The notes: generated by a model not told the origin, from the sequence alone. DNA of 64,000 bases from Dolichospermum sp. DET69 (GCA_017355425.1 CP070233.1:4869501-4933500); one strand, 5' to 3'. Positions 37,719 to 46,557 are shown, numbered from the stretch's first letter. Numbers and translations are program-made.

Positions 37719-39041
37719 ATGAAAAATAAAACATCGTCCAATCATGAGACTTTTGTAAAACCTGGTTTAGTAGACACTATTCGTCATTTTACAACTGATG
37801 ATATGACAAATTATCATAAGAAATTAACTACTTTGTCTGTGATCACTGAATTTTTTCCTCCAGACTATGCTGCGACAGGACAGTTGATTGAAGAATTGGT
37901 CAAACAGTTGGAGAAAAGAGGGATTAAGATTAGAGTATTCACCGGACAACCAGGATACGCTTTTACTACGGCTCAAGCCCCAGCAGTAGAGCAATTGGGC
38001 AATATTCGTGTCCAAAGATCCAGAGCTACTCAGCTTTGGTCGAATAGGATTCGGGGAAAGGCTGTTAATGGTATTCTATTTACAGTCCGGGCTTTTCTGC
38101 ATATTATCAAGAATGCCCGCAAACAAGATGTATTTTTACTAACTTCAGCGCCTCCTTTTTTGTCAATAGCCGGATATTTGACTCATTTATTATTAAGATT
38201 TCCTTATGTATGTTTAATATATGACCTGTATCCAGATATTGCGATCGCTTTGGGAGTAATTCCCCAAAAGCACTGGTTAGTCAAGCTATGGAGAGCAATC
38301 AACCGCAGAATTTGGCGAGCATCCCAAGGAATTATTGTTCTGAGTCCTGCTATGAAGGAGAGAGTAATCGCAATCTGTCCAGAAGTGGCTGATAGGATTT
38401 CCGTGATTCACAGTTGGGGCGATCCTGAGTTAATTGTACCCATTGCCAAAGAAGAAAATTGGTTTGCTAAACAACATAACTTAGACCGCAAATTTACAGT
38501 TCTTTATTCTGGTAATATGGGTAGGTGTCATGATCTAGACACTATATTAGCAACTGCTCAACAATTGCAAGATCAACCAATTCAGTTCGTTTGTATTGGT
38601 GGTGGTCCAAAACGTAAAAGCTTTATTGAAGAGGTGACTCGTTTAGGACTAAAAAACTTCCTTTTTCTTCCCTATCAAGATAAAAGTGTGCTACCCTATT
38701 CCTTGACAGCTTGCGATTTGTTATTAGTCAGTGTGGAATCAGGTCTGGAAAGTTTAGTTGCTCCTAGTAAACTCTATCCAGCCTTAGCCGCAGGACGACC
38801 TGTAGCAGCTATTTGCCCAAAAAATTCCTACTTACGACAGCTAATAACCGATGGTGAGTTTGGGATTAGTATTGACAATGGAGACAGTGATGGTCTATCT
38901 ACGTTTATTCTCAAGTTAAAGAGCGATCGCCAACTTGCAGAAAAAATAGGTAATGCTTCGCGGGAATACTTGCAGTCAAATTTCACTCCGGAAATCATCA
39001 GCAAACAATATATTAATGTACTGGAACAAGCTATAAATTGA
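37719..39041 (+). CDS. Glycosyltransferase, GT4/WbuB-like
   Basis: 440 residues. GT-B fold: ITEFFPPDYAATGQLIEEL at the N-domain start, VLYSGNMGRCHDLDTIL opening the C-domain, and the ESGLESLVAPSKLYPALAAG E-x7-E region near residue 350. Transfers a nucleotide-activated sugar to a lipid or glycan acceptor on the cytoplasmic face. The first 35 residues are a poor match to the family, so a later start is possible. First gene of the polysaccharide cluster. Confidence 0.9.
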   Translation: MKNKTSSNHETFVKPGLVDTIRHFTTDDMTNYHKKLTTLSVITEFFPPDYAATGQLIEELVKQLEKRGIKIRVFTGQPGYAFTTAQAPAVEQLGNIRVQRSRATQLWSNRIRGKAVNGILFTVRAFLHIIKNARKQDVFLLTSAPPFLSIAGYLTHLLLRFPYVCLIYDLYPDIAIALGVIPQKHWLVKLWRAINRRIWRASQGIIVLSPAMKERVIAICPEVADRISVIHSWGDPELIVPIAKEENWFAKQHNLDRKFTVLYSGNMGRCHDLDTILATAQQLQDQPIQFVCIGGGPKRKSFIEEVTRLGLKNFLFLPYQDKSVLPYSLTACDLLLVSVESGLESLVAPSKLYPALAAGRPVAAICPKNSYLRQLITDGEFGISIDNGDSDGLSTFILKLKSDRQLAEKIGNASREYLQSNFTPEIISKQYINVLEQAIN

Positions 39042-39141
39042 AATGTTACCCACGCGTAATCAGCGTCAGTGTGTAAACCTATTCAGTAATTTGAAATAAG
39101 TCAAAAAAATTAATACCTCAGATGATGTTGAATCAGGAGTT

Positions 39142-39225
39142 GGGCTTTGATGGTCTTTTTGATCTCAGTCCCTCCCATGCAACCTTCTTACGATCTATTG
39201 TGTAGTTACTGATCAGGAGGACAAA
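39142..39225 (+). promoter_or_regulatory. Leader with strong Shine-Dalgarno, possibly sequestered by a stem
   Basis: GGGCTTTGATGGTCTTTTTG, CAGTCCCTCC and GATCAGGAGGACAAA precede a GTG start. AGGAGG is an ideal ribosome site. CCCTCC upstream and TTGATC/GATCAG plus CTTTG/CAAAG can pair around it, so translation control by folding is possible. Copies of this leader occur without the gene at 42711-42797 and 45491-45577. Confidence 0.45.
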
Positions 39226-39651
39226 GTGCAGAAAAGGTGTGAGCGAAATCGGAAACGTTCCCAACGCAGGGCTATCTATTGCCCTATCCATAGCTGTTAT
39301 ATAGATAGTGTCAGCCAAAAACATGGACTATTTGCCGAACAAGCCGGACAACTACAAGAGCGCGGTGTAGCTCGTCGAGAAGCGATGATTTTAGTCGCCA
39401 ATAAAACTACCATTTCTTTAACTGGTGAGTGGTTAGAGGCTTTTTGGTGCAAAGAGTGCCAAGAAACAAAATGGTATCATGTGCATAAGCATGGATCTAA
39501 ATATGAGATATCTCTTGCCCCAGCCGAACTTTGGCAACAAGCAACAGGTGTAATTCATCCCCATCGTAATCCTTCTGTGGGGGAATTTACCTATAGGCAA
39601 TCTCGGATGCTTGGAGGTAACAGTGTTAAAGACTTCTGGGTAATGAATTGA
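39226..39651 (+). CDS. Conserved hypothetical protein, possible zinc-binding
   Basis: 141 residues from a GTG with AGGAGG eight bases upstream. An Arg-rich N-terminus (QKRCERNRKRSQRRAIYC) is followed by CPIHSCYID and later WCKECQETKWYHVHKHG, two CxxC-like pairs with histidines that could hold zinc. No family recognised with certainty; cyanobacterial relatives are likely. It ends one base before the dehydratase gene start, so they probably form one transcript. Role in glycan synthesis is guessed from position only. Confidence 0.72.
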   Translation: MQKRCERNRKRSQRRAIYCPIHSCYIDSVSQKHGLFAEQAGQLQERGVARREAMILVANKTTISLTGEWLEAFWCKECQETKWYHVHKHGSKYEISLAPAELWQQATGVIHPHRNPSVGEFTYRQSRMLGGNSVKDFWVMN

Positions 39652-39652
39652 C

Positions 39653-40615
39653 ATGAAAAAAGCTCTCATTTGTGGAATATCTGGACAAGACGGCGCATAT
39701 TTAGCAGAATTACTGCTAAAACAAGGCTATACAGTCTGTGGAACTTCCAGAGATGCCCAAATTTCTCCTTTCCAGAATTTAGTCCACTTAGGAATTAAAG
39801 ACCAAGTAAAGCTGGAGTCAATGTCCTTGACTGACTTCCGTAGCGTCTTACAGGTACTGACAAAAATCCAACCAGATGAAGTCTATAATTTGGCCGGACA
39901 AACTTCCGTCGGTTTATCTTTTGGACAACCTGTAGAAACCCTAGAAAGCATAGCTACAGGCACACTAAATTTATTAGAAGCCATTCGGTTTTTAGGTGCG
40001 ACCATTAAACTTTACAATGCAGGTTCTAGTGAATGCTTTGGTGATACTGGCAATGTAGCAGCCCAAGAAACAACGCCATTTCGTCCCAGAAGTCCTTATG
40101 CTGTTGCTAAAGCTGCTGCTTTTTGGGAAGTAGCTAACTACCGAGAAGCTTACGGATTATTTGCTTGTTCTGGCATTTTATTTAATCATGAATCTCCCCT
40201 GCGTCCCGAAAGATTTGTGACTCAAAAGATTGTGGCTACTGCCTGCCGCATTGCCCAAGGTAGTCAGGAAAAGTTATATTTAGGTAATATGTCAATTCAG
40301 CGGGACTGGGGTTGGGCTGGGGAATATGTTGAAGCAATGTATTTAATGTTGCAACAATCACAGCCTGATGATTATGTGGTCGCTACAGGAGAGAGTAGTT
40401 CATTAGAGCAGTTTGTAACATCTGCATTTGTGTCTGTAAATTTAGATTGGCATGATCATGTAGTTGTTGATAGTAGTCTATTCCGTCCTACAGATTTGGC
40501 AGTGGGTAAAGGTAATCCCACAAAAGCCAAAATCCAATTAGGTTGGGAAGCTAAATATAAGATGCAGGATGTGGTGCGAATGATGGTAAAGGCCAAGTTA
40601 GAGACTTCCAAATAA
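39653..40615 (+). CDS. gmd: GDP-mannose 4,6-dehydratase-like (extended SDR)
   Basis: 320 residues. NAD(P)-binding CGISGQDGAYLAELLLKQG, YNLAGQTSVGLSFGQPVET, GSSECFG, and SPYAVAKAAAFW with the Tyr-x3-Lys pair. LFNHESPLRPERFVTQKI is the Gmd signature. Makes GDP-4-keto-6-deoxymannose, the precursor of fucose, rhamnose or perosamine-type sugars. A little shorter than most Gmd. The last residues (LETSK) come from a dispersed repeat (GAGACTTCCAAATAA) that supplies the stop codon. Confidence 0.9.
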   Translation: MKKALICGISGQDGAYLAELLLKQGYTVCGTSRDAQISPFQNLVHLGIKDQVKLESMSLTDFRSVLQVLTKIQPDEVYNLAGQTSVGLSFGQPVETLESIATGTLNLLEAIRFLGATIKLYNAGSSECFGDTGNVAAQETTPFRPRSPYAVAKAAAFWEVANYREAYGLFACSGILFNHESPLRPERFVTQKIVATACRIAQGSQEKLYLGNMSIQRDWGWAGEYVEAMYLMLQQSQPDDYVVATGESSSLEQFVTSAFVSVNLDWHDHVVVDSSLFRPTDLAVGKGNPTKAKIQLGWEAKYKMQDVVRMMVKAKLETSK

Positions 40616-40775
40616 AAAAATAGCCCAAAATTTCTTGTGGTGCAGGCATCTTGCCTGCTAATAGTATTAGGAGGGAACCAGATGCCCATCCCACAATATT
40701 AGATATCTGGTAAAAATTAAATATGCTTGACCCATAACCCTTGTAGAGACGTTCCATGGAACGTCTCTACATTCT
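40602..40775. repeat. Dispersed repeats after the dehydratase gene
   Basis: 40602-40695: GAGACTTCCAAATAAAAA, CTTGTGGTGCAGGCATCTTG and a GATGCCCATCCCACAA part. 40688-40775: the inverted copy of the element at 11702-11783, with its 30-bp palindrome at 40742-40771. They fill the gap before the ABC permease gene. Confidence 0.7.
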
Positions 40776-40881
40776 TTTTTGGAGATGTTTATTGGATAGT
40801 GTAGAACTAGCTTTTCTGCGAGCAATTAATTTTTTTTGTACAGTTCTTTTAGAGAAACAAATATATTAATTAATAGTAATT

Positions 40882-41718
40882 ATGAAAGAAACCATTTCTC
40901 AGCCAGAATTAATAATTGAAGCAGGACGCACGGAAAAACAATATTGGCAAGATTTATGGCGATATAGAGAATTATTTTACTTCCTAGCTTGGCGAGATAT
41001 ATTAGTACGGTATAAACAAACAGCTATTGGTATTGTTTGGGCGCTAATTCGTCCTTTCTTGACCATGGTGGTATTTACAGTTGTATTTGGACAATTGGCA
41101 AAATTACCCTCCGAGGGTGCGCCCTATCCAATTCTGGTATTTTCTGCCATGTTACCTTGGCAATTCTTTTCTAATTCCCTTTCTGAATGTAGTAATAGTT
41201 TAATTAGTAATGCCAACTTATTATCAAAAGTCTATTTTCCCCGGTTGGTAGTACCGACAAGTGCAGTAGTAGTCAGCTTTGTAGATTTTATGATTTCCGG
41301 CATTATTTTATTAGCCTTAATGGCATGGTATAACTTTGTTCCCAGTTGGCGGATTTTAACTTTACCATTTTTTATTGCTGTTGCCTTTGCTGCTTCAATG
41401 GGTGCAGGTTTGTGGTTAGCTTCCTTGAATGTCCAATATCGAGATTTTCGGTTTATTGTGCCATTTATTGTGCAGTTTGGTTTATATATCTCACCTGTAG
41501 GATTTAGTAGTAGTATTGTTCCTGAAAAGTGGCGATTTATCTACTCATTAAATCCCATGGTGGGAGTAATAGATGGGTTTCGGTGGGCAATTTTAGGGGG
41601 AAATTCCCAGTTATATTTACCAGGATTTCTTCTTTCTATGGCGTTAGTATTTTTACTATTAGTGAGTGGAATTTGGTATTTTCGCAAGATGGAACGGACT
41701 TTTGCTGATGTAATTTAG
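40882..41718 (+). CDS. wzm: ABC-2 type polysaccharide export permease (Wzm-like)
   Basis: 278 residues, about six membrane helices. Motifs of the Wzm/TagG family: WRDILVRYKQTAIGIVWAL in the N-terminal amphipathic part, then VFSAMLPWQFFSNSLSECSN and LNPMVGVIDGFRWAIL near the C-terminus. With Wzt it would export undecaprenyl-linked glycan across the inner membrane. The matching ATPase gene lies at 53.3 kb, far from this one. The stop codon TAG is the first bases of a repeat (TAGAGACTTCCAAATAAA) shared with the gmd gene. Confidence 0.93.
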   Translation: MKETISQPELIIEAGRTEKQYWQDLWRYRELFYFLAWRDILVRYKQTAIGIVWALIRPFLTMVVFTVVFGQLAKLPSEGAPYPILVFSAMLPWQFFSNSLSECSNSLISNANLLSKVYFPRLVVPTSAVVVSFVDFMISGIILLALMAWYNFVPSWRILTLPFFIAVAFAASMGAGLWLASLNVQYRDFRFIVPFIVQFGLYISPVGFSSSIVPEKWRFIYSLNPMVGVIDGFRWAILGGNSQLYLPGFLLSMALVFLLLVSGIWYFRKMERTFADVI

Positions 41719-41785
41719 AGACTTCCAAATAAAAAATATTCCAAAATTTCTTGTGGTGCCAGACAAAAACAGCCTGCTATTAAAA
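41715..41785. repeat. Partial copy of the GAGACTTCCAAATAAA repeat
   Basis: Begins at the stop codon of the permease gene and includes CTTGTGGTGCC before it breaks off into other sequence. It marks the left border of the accessory island. Confidence 0.65.
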
Positions 41786-41837
41786 TTGATAGTAACGCCC
41801 GAAACGGAAGCTCTAAACCTATCAAAACTATCATGTT

Positions 41838-42458
41838 ATTAATCTGTGGGAGGTAGATGTTAACTTAGTTTTTGAGCATAACCTATCAAGTTTATTACCT
41901 TTTGTGCCAATATTAAAAGGAGGAGGAAATGAAAACATTGTCAGACAAGCAGTAATTGAATTACGAGCTAATGAAACTTTAACGGATTTAGAACCATTAT
42001 TATCATTTTTTGCGGGTTTTGTTCTAGATATACCCTTAGTTCAACAAATAATGAGGTGGGATATGACCATATTAAGAGAATCTCCTTGGTATCAACAAAT
42101 CTTAAAAGAAGGTTTGGAAACAGGAGAAAAACAGGGTTTACAGCAAGGTTTACAGCAAGAAAGTCTCAAGTTAGTATGGAAATTAATTGACCGTCGTTTT
42201 GGGAGTTTATCATCTGATTTTAGCCTCAAAATTAATCAACTATCAATTACTCAACTAGAAGAACTGGCAGCAGAGTTACTTGATCTCACTGAAATAAATC
42301 AACTAGAAAATTGGTTGCAACAAAATCATCAGAACTTAAAATCTTCTGACTACATCACTGAGCGGATCTACGAGAACGAATTTGTTGAGCCAGCGAAGTT
42401 TTTGCCAGTGCGGTTTAGAACAGTCAAAAAACAAGTAAATAAAATAATTAGATATTAA
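41838..42458 (+). pseudogene. Truncated Rpn/DUF4351-type nuclease gene with a foreign 3-prime end
   Basis: Frame is open from about 41838; the earliest bases read WEVDVNLVFEHNLSSLLPF and then PILKGGGNENIVRQAVIEL, the second half of a COG5464/DUF4351-type protein. The catalytic N-terminal part is missing. The DUF4351 region (KLVWKLIDRRFGSLSSDFS...) is present, and then after LENWLQQNH the sequence switches to QNLKSSDYITERIYENEFVE, copied from the retropepsin-like gene at 52.5 kb. A GTG at 41904 could start a 184-residue product. Probably not functional as a nuclease. Confidence 0.75.
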
Positions 42459-42463
42459 AATTA

Positions 42464-42801
42464 TGGTTAAATGAAACTCTTTAGCAGGTATCAATTATTC
42501 AGAGGAGTTAAGCAAAATGTACTGACAATAAAGATGACATTTGAATCAGAATCTCTGAACTTAACGAACTACTAATTAAATCTGTGTTATTCTATTATTC
42601 ATCCATTAGAGAACGGCGATCGCAAACCTGTATAAAATCAGAGTTACAAAAAATAGATTCAATTATTGTTGTGCGAGAGTGACAGAACCGGATAGTATTC
42701 AACAGTGAGTGGGCTTTGATGGTCTTTTTGATCTTGGTCCCTCCATGCAACCTTTTGAGGATCTCTTTTGAGATATTGATCAGGAGGCCAAAGTACAGAA
42801 A
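42464..42801. repeat. 338-bp segment duplicated at 45245-45582
   Basis: Both copies start GTTAAATGAAACTCTTTAGC, pass through a HIP1 site (GGCGATCGCAAACCTG) and end with the orphan leader GATCAGGAGGCCAAAG. By eye they differ at only a few dozen bases at most. The leader part matches the start of the gene at 39226 but its GTG start is GTA (42793). Confidence 0.85.
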
Positions 42802-42880
42802 AGATATAAAAGATTAAGTTTTATTCAAGCCTTTGCTAATTTATATTACGATATTGGGACTATAGAACTTGGAGGCAAAA

Positions 42881-43153
42881 ATGCAATCTATTGATCAATT
42901 ACCAGTAAAAAATACACCTCAAATCATTTCTGTCGTTATTGAAAGTAATGATGATGGTTACTTAGCAATGATACCGGGTATTCAAGGAGCTTTTGCAGAG
43001 GGAGATACACCCCAAGAGGCTATATTTAACTGTATTGATGTTTTAAAAATGATTATGGAGTATAAGCAAGAACAAAATGAGAACTTAAATTTAGGCTCAA
43101 TTGAACTTTCAGCTAATACAGGTTGGGCTTTTACTATTCCTATTAAACTGTAA
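42881..43153 (+). CDS. hicB: HicB-type antitoxin
   Basis: 90 residues from the ATG at 42881, with GGAGG six bases upstream; a TTG at 42869 would add four residues and overlap the ribosome site. VVIESNDDGYLAMIPGIQGA and GDTPQEAIFNCIDVLKMI form the HicB partial RNase-H fold. No added DNA-binding domain is seen. It precedes hicA by 7 bp. Confidence 0.85.
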   Translation: MQSIDQLPVKNTPQIISVVIESNDDGYLAMIPGIQGAFAEGDTPQEAIFNCIDVLKMIMEYKQEQNENLNLGSIELSANTGWAFTIPIKL

Positions 43154-43160
43154 TTGTTAG

Positions 43161-43391
43161 ATGACAAAGTTAAGAGAATTAACTTATTTAGAAGTAATAA
43201 ATCGTCTAAGACTTTTTGGTTTTAGATTTTATAGACAAGGTAAAGGTTCTCACGAATTATGGGTTAGAGATTTAGATAATATCGTAATTCCTGTTCCTCA
43301 TCATCGTGGCAAAACAATTCGTAAAGGTACAATCAGAGCAATTATTAGAGAAATTAATGTAACGGTTGAAGAATTTATGGATAGTCAATAA
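43161..43391 (+). CDS. hicA: HicA-type mRNA interferase toxin
   Basis: 76 residues with the HicA double-stranded RNA-binding fold: LTYLEVINRLRLFGFRFYRQ, GKGSHELWV with the catalytic His31, IPVPHHRGKTIRKGTIRAII. Intact. Type II pair with the antitoxin gene first. Confidence 0.9.
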   Translation: MTKLRELTYLEVINRLRLFGFRFYRQGKGSHELWVRDLDNIVIPVPHHRGKTIRKGTIRAIIREINVTVEEFMDSQ

Positions 43392-43890
43392 CGAATTTTG
43401 CCATAATTAAGCTAAAAATGGTTTTCCAATGCACATCGGCAATATAATCAATTAATTACCAGTAATTATGTTTTTTGGTTCTTTGGTACTTTTTATGGAG
43501 AACCCGTTTCAAAATCATTGAAAGCCTTATTGTATTGGCATTTCACTGAAAATATTAGACATTATAGTTTATACCTGATTTAGGTCAAAAATTAGGACAA
43601 AATGCTAAACAGAAAGTCATAAGTAGTCGGACAAAATTAAATTCACTCGTTGAGAGAGGGAACAGGGAACAGAAAAATCAATTGTGTAATTAATTCTGTA
43701 CCATTACATAGAAAGACATGATCTGAATACTTCCGCTCCCAAAAAGTCCTTGGGGAAATTCTTTAGCCTTCACTCTATAAATAAAATAAGAAAATCAGAT
43801 CCCCGACTTCTCTAAGAAGTCGGGGATCTGAAACTCTAGGATAGCGGCAATTGAGATATACTTTGTTTATATTGAAAGCGATCGCTAATT
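43392..43890. repeat. Gap with module copy 1 (43741-43890), leading into the intact mazE
   Basis: 43392-43740 is AT-rich and holds what looks like coding debris (for example a frame reading FYGEPVSKSLKALLYW near 43500). From 43741 a truncated mazE-like fragment (TTGGGGAAATTCTTTAGCC), the TTCACTCTATAAATAAAATA string, the 35-bp palindrome (43796-43830), and GAAAGCGATCGCTAATT follow. The mazE ATG comes directly after. Confidence 0.75.
43796..43830. repeat. 35-bp palindrome CAGATCCCCGACTTCT, copy 1 of 4
   Basis: Perfect 16-bp arms (CAGATCCCCGACTTCT / AGAAGTCGGGGATCTG) around CTA. Other copies: 45692-45726, 46660-46694 and 47271-47305. Would make a very stable hairpin in RNA or single-stranded DNA. 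Confidence 0.9.
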
Positions 43891-44130
43891 ATGAAATCTC
43901 AAATTGGTCGTTGGGGAAATTCTTTAGCCTTGAGAATCCCCAAGTATATTGCAGATGAATTGGCTTTATCAATCAATGATGAAGTTGACTGCCGTATTGA
44001 GCAAGGGCAACTCATGGTAAGACCAGTTCAAAAATTTCCCAAATACACCCTCTCACAACTCCTTAGCCAAGATTTAGAGCCAGAAGCGGAGATTGACTGG
44101 GGTAAACCAACAGGTAATGAAGAATGGTAG
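43891..44130 (+). CDS. mazE: MazE-like antitoxin (AbrB/SpoVT fold)
   Basis: 79 residues: MKSQIGRWGNSLALRIPKYI then INDEVDCRIEQGQLMVRPV, the swapped-hairpin DNA-binding fold, with a C-terminal toxin-binding tail. Its last 7 bases overlap mazF. This is the only complete copy; at least six truncated copies of its 5-prime end are scattered over 43.7-48.6 kb. Confidence 0.88.
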   Translation: MKSQIGRWGNSLALRIPKYIADELALSINDEVDCRIEQGQLMVRPVQKFPKYTLSQLLSQDLEPEAEIDWGKPTGNEEW

Positions 44131-44459
44131 ATTACGTCCCCCGTTATGGGGATCTTGTCTGGCTAAACTTTGATCCCCAATCAGGTCACGAGCAAATGGG
44201 GCAACGTCCCGCACTAGTGTTAAGTCATACAGAGTTTAACCAGCAACGAGGTTTTATTTTTGTTTGTCCTATCAGTAATACTAAGCGTAAAAATCCTTTC
44301 TACGTTGAGATTCCAGATGATCAACCTATTAAAGGCGTAGTGATGTGCGATCAGCTGCGTTCATTGGATTATCGCTCAAGAAAGGCAAAACTGATCTGTA
44401 TTTGCCCTGAGTGGTTATTAGCAGAAGTGCTTGGTCGCATTCATCCTATTCTTTTTTAG
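44124..44459 (+). CDS. mazF: MazF/PemK-type endoribonuclease toxin
   Basis: 111 residues. RYGDLVWLNFDPQSGHEQMG, RPALVLSHTEFN, and CDQLRSLDYRSRK are the PemK/MazF core with the catalytic Arg and Thr/Ser positions. Cleaves mRNA at short sites. Intact. The stop TAG is followed at once by GATCTGAAACTG, the right part of the repeated module. Confidence 0.9.
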   Translation: MVDYVPRYGDLVWLNFDPQSGHEQMGQRPALVLSHTEFNQQRGFIFVCPISNTKRKNPFYVEIPDDQPIKGVVMCDQLRSLDYRSRKAKLICICPEWLLAEVLGRIHPILF

Positions 44460-45244
44460 GATCTGAAACTGTTGATCTTGAAAGCGATCGCTAATTTATG
44501 AAATCTCAAATTAGTCGTTGTTTATTATAAAATAAGCAATTCAGGGGGAAAAATGAGCGAAGATAAATTGGCGAGCGATCGCCCTTAAAGAATACACTTG
44601 AGAACTACAAGCAAAACGGTATATAGAACTATACCAACAGGTCAGGCGATCACTTCCCTCGCAGTAGGCATCGCAACTGAATATATAATGTGATTATAGC
44701 CTCTAGTTCAACCAGTACAGGCGATCGCTAATTGATGAAATCTCAAATTAGTCCTTAGGGATTGTAACGTTATGATAAGATAAATATTAGTGTGAAATTA
44801 AGGTTTTTGAGCATAACTTATCAAGGGGAAAGTCTCCCAGATTTTACAAGATTACTCGGTAAGCGTAAAGCTCAGTCACAAAGCGTGCTGAGATATAAGC
44901 GACACGGGCGAAAATATTTAGCCTAACTCGTTAACTAGTAACAGTAGGTGTGATATACTTTCAAAAGTTCCATAATTTAAGTATAACTAAACAACGTAAA
45001 AACTTAACTAATTTGGTTGAGTGCGTAGTCATACCTAACAGTATTGCAGTTTAGGAAAGCTAAATTTGGTGAAAAATGAAATACAAAAATCGAGTACGGT
45101 AGGGATACGGTCATTAACGCTTTAGGAGAATCGACCTCTGTTTTTGTTGGAGTAATCCAGCAATTGTAAGTTGGCTCATTGATTAAAGAATCTCAGTGTC
45201 TAAAGACGGTGAGAGTGTCAATTCTCTTGATGGGTCGATCGCTT
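44460..45244. other. Gene-free stretch with mazE start fragments and decayed sequence
   Basis: Starts with module remnants (TTGATCTTGAAAGCGATCGC then ATGAAATCTCAAATTAGTCG at 44498) and another mazE start at about 44734. GTTTTTGAGCATAACTTATC near 44803 is a scrap of the Rpn-type gene (compare 41868-41890). The rest has HIP1 sites and no coding frame. Confidence 0.65.
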
Positions 45245-45582
45245 GGTTAAATGAAACTCTTTAGCAGGTATCAATTATTCAAAGGAGTTAATCAAAATGT
45301 ACTGATAATAAAGATGACATTTGACTCCGAATCCCTGAACTTAACGAACTACTAATCAACTCTGTGTTATTCTATTATTCATCCATTAGAGAACGGCGAT
45401 CGCAAACCTGTATAAAATCAGAGTTACAAAAAATAGATTCGATTATTGTTGTCCGAAAGTGACAGAACCGGATAGTATTCAACAGTGAGTGGGCTTTGAT
45501 GGTCTTTTTGATCTCAGTCCCTTCATGCAACCTTTTGAGGATCTCTTTTGAGATATTGATCAGGAGGCCAAAGTACAGAAAA
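45245..45582. repeat. Second copy of the 338-bp segment (see 42464-42801)
   Basis: Same order of parts as at 42464, including the leader copy at 45491-45577 with GTA in place of the GTG start (45573). Preceded by GATCGCTTGGTTAAATGAAAC, which is also the joint found after the modules at 46.7 and 47.3 kb. Confidence 0.85.
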
Positions 45583-45612
45583 TATCTAACCAAAATCTGG
45601 AACTTTTTCTAC

Positions 45613-45903
45613 AAGACATCTAATTATGAAATCTCAAATTAGTCAGTGGAGAAATTCTTTAGCCTTCACTCTATAAATAAAATAAGAAAATCAGATCCCC
45701 GACTTCTCTAAGAAGTCGGGGATCTGAAACTCTAGGATAGCGGCAATTGAGATATACTTTGTTTATATTGAAAGCGATCGCTAATTATGAGATCTCAAAT
45801 TGGTTCTTGGGTAAGTTCTTTGAATTTGAGAATTTTCTCTTCCCGTAGTGGTTTTTTCTTGGCGACAGTTTTGGCTAAAATTCAGCACATTTTTTTCTAG
45901 CCT
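45613..45903. repeat. Module copy 4: two mazE fragments flanking a palindrome
   Basis: A mazE start at 45625, the CACTCTATAAATAAAATAAG string, the palindrome 45692-45726, the HIP1-containing GAAAGCGATCGCTAATT and a second mazE start at 45787. The second runs as a 37-codon frame (MRSQIGSWVSSLNLRIF...) with a diverged end and stops at 45900, three bases before the next gene. Confidence 0.78.
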
Positions 45904-46503
45904 ATGCCCTACAGTCAATTTACGATTTCTCAAGTAGTTCAGGATTTCGGACTGACTTTAATTGAGGGTGACTCATTTTTGCACCCGGTCGAAGATATTT
46001 TTCCCAGTCCCTATCTAGAAGAATTTATAACTAAAAATCTGCAACTAGCGATCGCGCTTAATACTGAAAAAGCACGTTCTGAATTAATTATCTGTCCCGT
46101 CTTACTAGCGATTAAAGAGGTATTGCCCAATATTGGATTTTTTTCAGGTGAAGAATTTAATGTGGATGTCTCACTAGGATTAAACGGAGTTTGTGATTAT
46201 ATTTTGAGCAAGTCACCTGAACAACTATATGTTACTGCCCCAATAGCTATGGTAGTAGAGGCGAAAAAAGAAAATCTCAAAGGTGGTTTAGGACAATGTA
46301 TTGCGGAAATGGTTGCCGCAGGTAAATTTAACCAGCAGCATCAGAATATGATTAATAGTGTCTATGGAGTCGTAACGACTGGAACTGTTTGGAGATTTCT
46401 CAAATTACAGGAAGCGACTGTAACAGTAGACTTAAATGAGTATTCTCTTATGCCAACCTCTAAGCTTTTATCTCGACTTATCCAAATGTCCTCACAAAAA
46501 TAA
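45904..46503 (+). CDS. PD-(D/E)XK nuclease-like protein, unknown role
   Basis: 199 residues. LGLNGVCDYILSKSPEQ with Asp98 and AMVVEAKKENLKGGLGQ with Glu119-x-Lys121 make a plausible PD-(D/E)XK centre, as in restriction-enzyme N-terminal (HSDR_N-like) domains. No methyltransferase, helicase or specificity gene is nearby, so it is not a standard restriction system. Common as a solitary gene in cyanobacteria as far as I recall. Sits between two modules. Confidence 0.72.
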   Translation: MPYSQFTISQVVQDFGLTLIEGDSFLHPVEDIFPSPYLEEFITKNLQLAIALNTEKARSELIICPVLLAIKEVLPNIGFFSGEEFNVDVSLGLNGVCDYILSKSPEQLYVTAPIAMVVEAKKENLKGGLGQCIAEMVAAGKFNQQHQNMINSVYGVVTTGTVWRFLKLQEATVTVDLNEYSLMPTSKLLSRLIQMSSQK

Positions 46504-46557
46504 TTCGTAAATTCGGTCGCATTAATACTCCTGTGTATAAATATCTTTGGCAATCAA

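Noticed and set aside
45375-45593. 72-residue minus-strand frame in the duplicated segment
   Set aside because: It runs across the HIP1 site and the copied leader; the twin segment at 42.5 kb does not keep the frame.
45904-46503. Complete restriction-modification system
   Set aside because: Only a nuclease-like gene is present; no methyltransferase, helicase or specificity subunit lies in the island.
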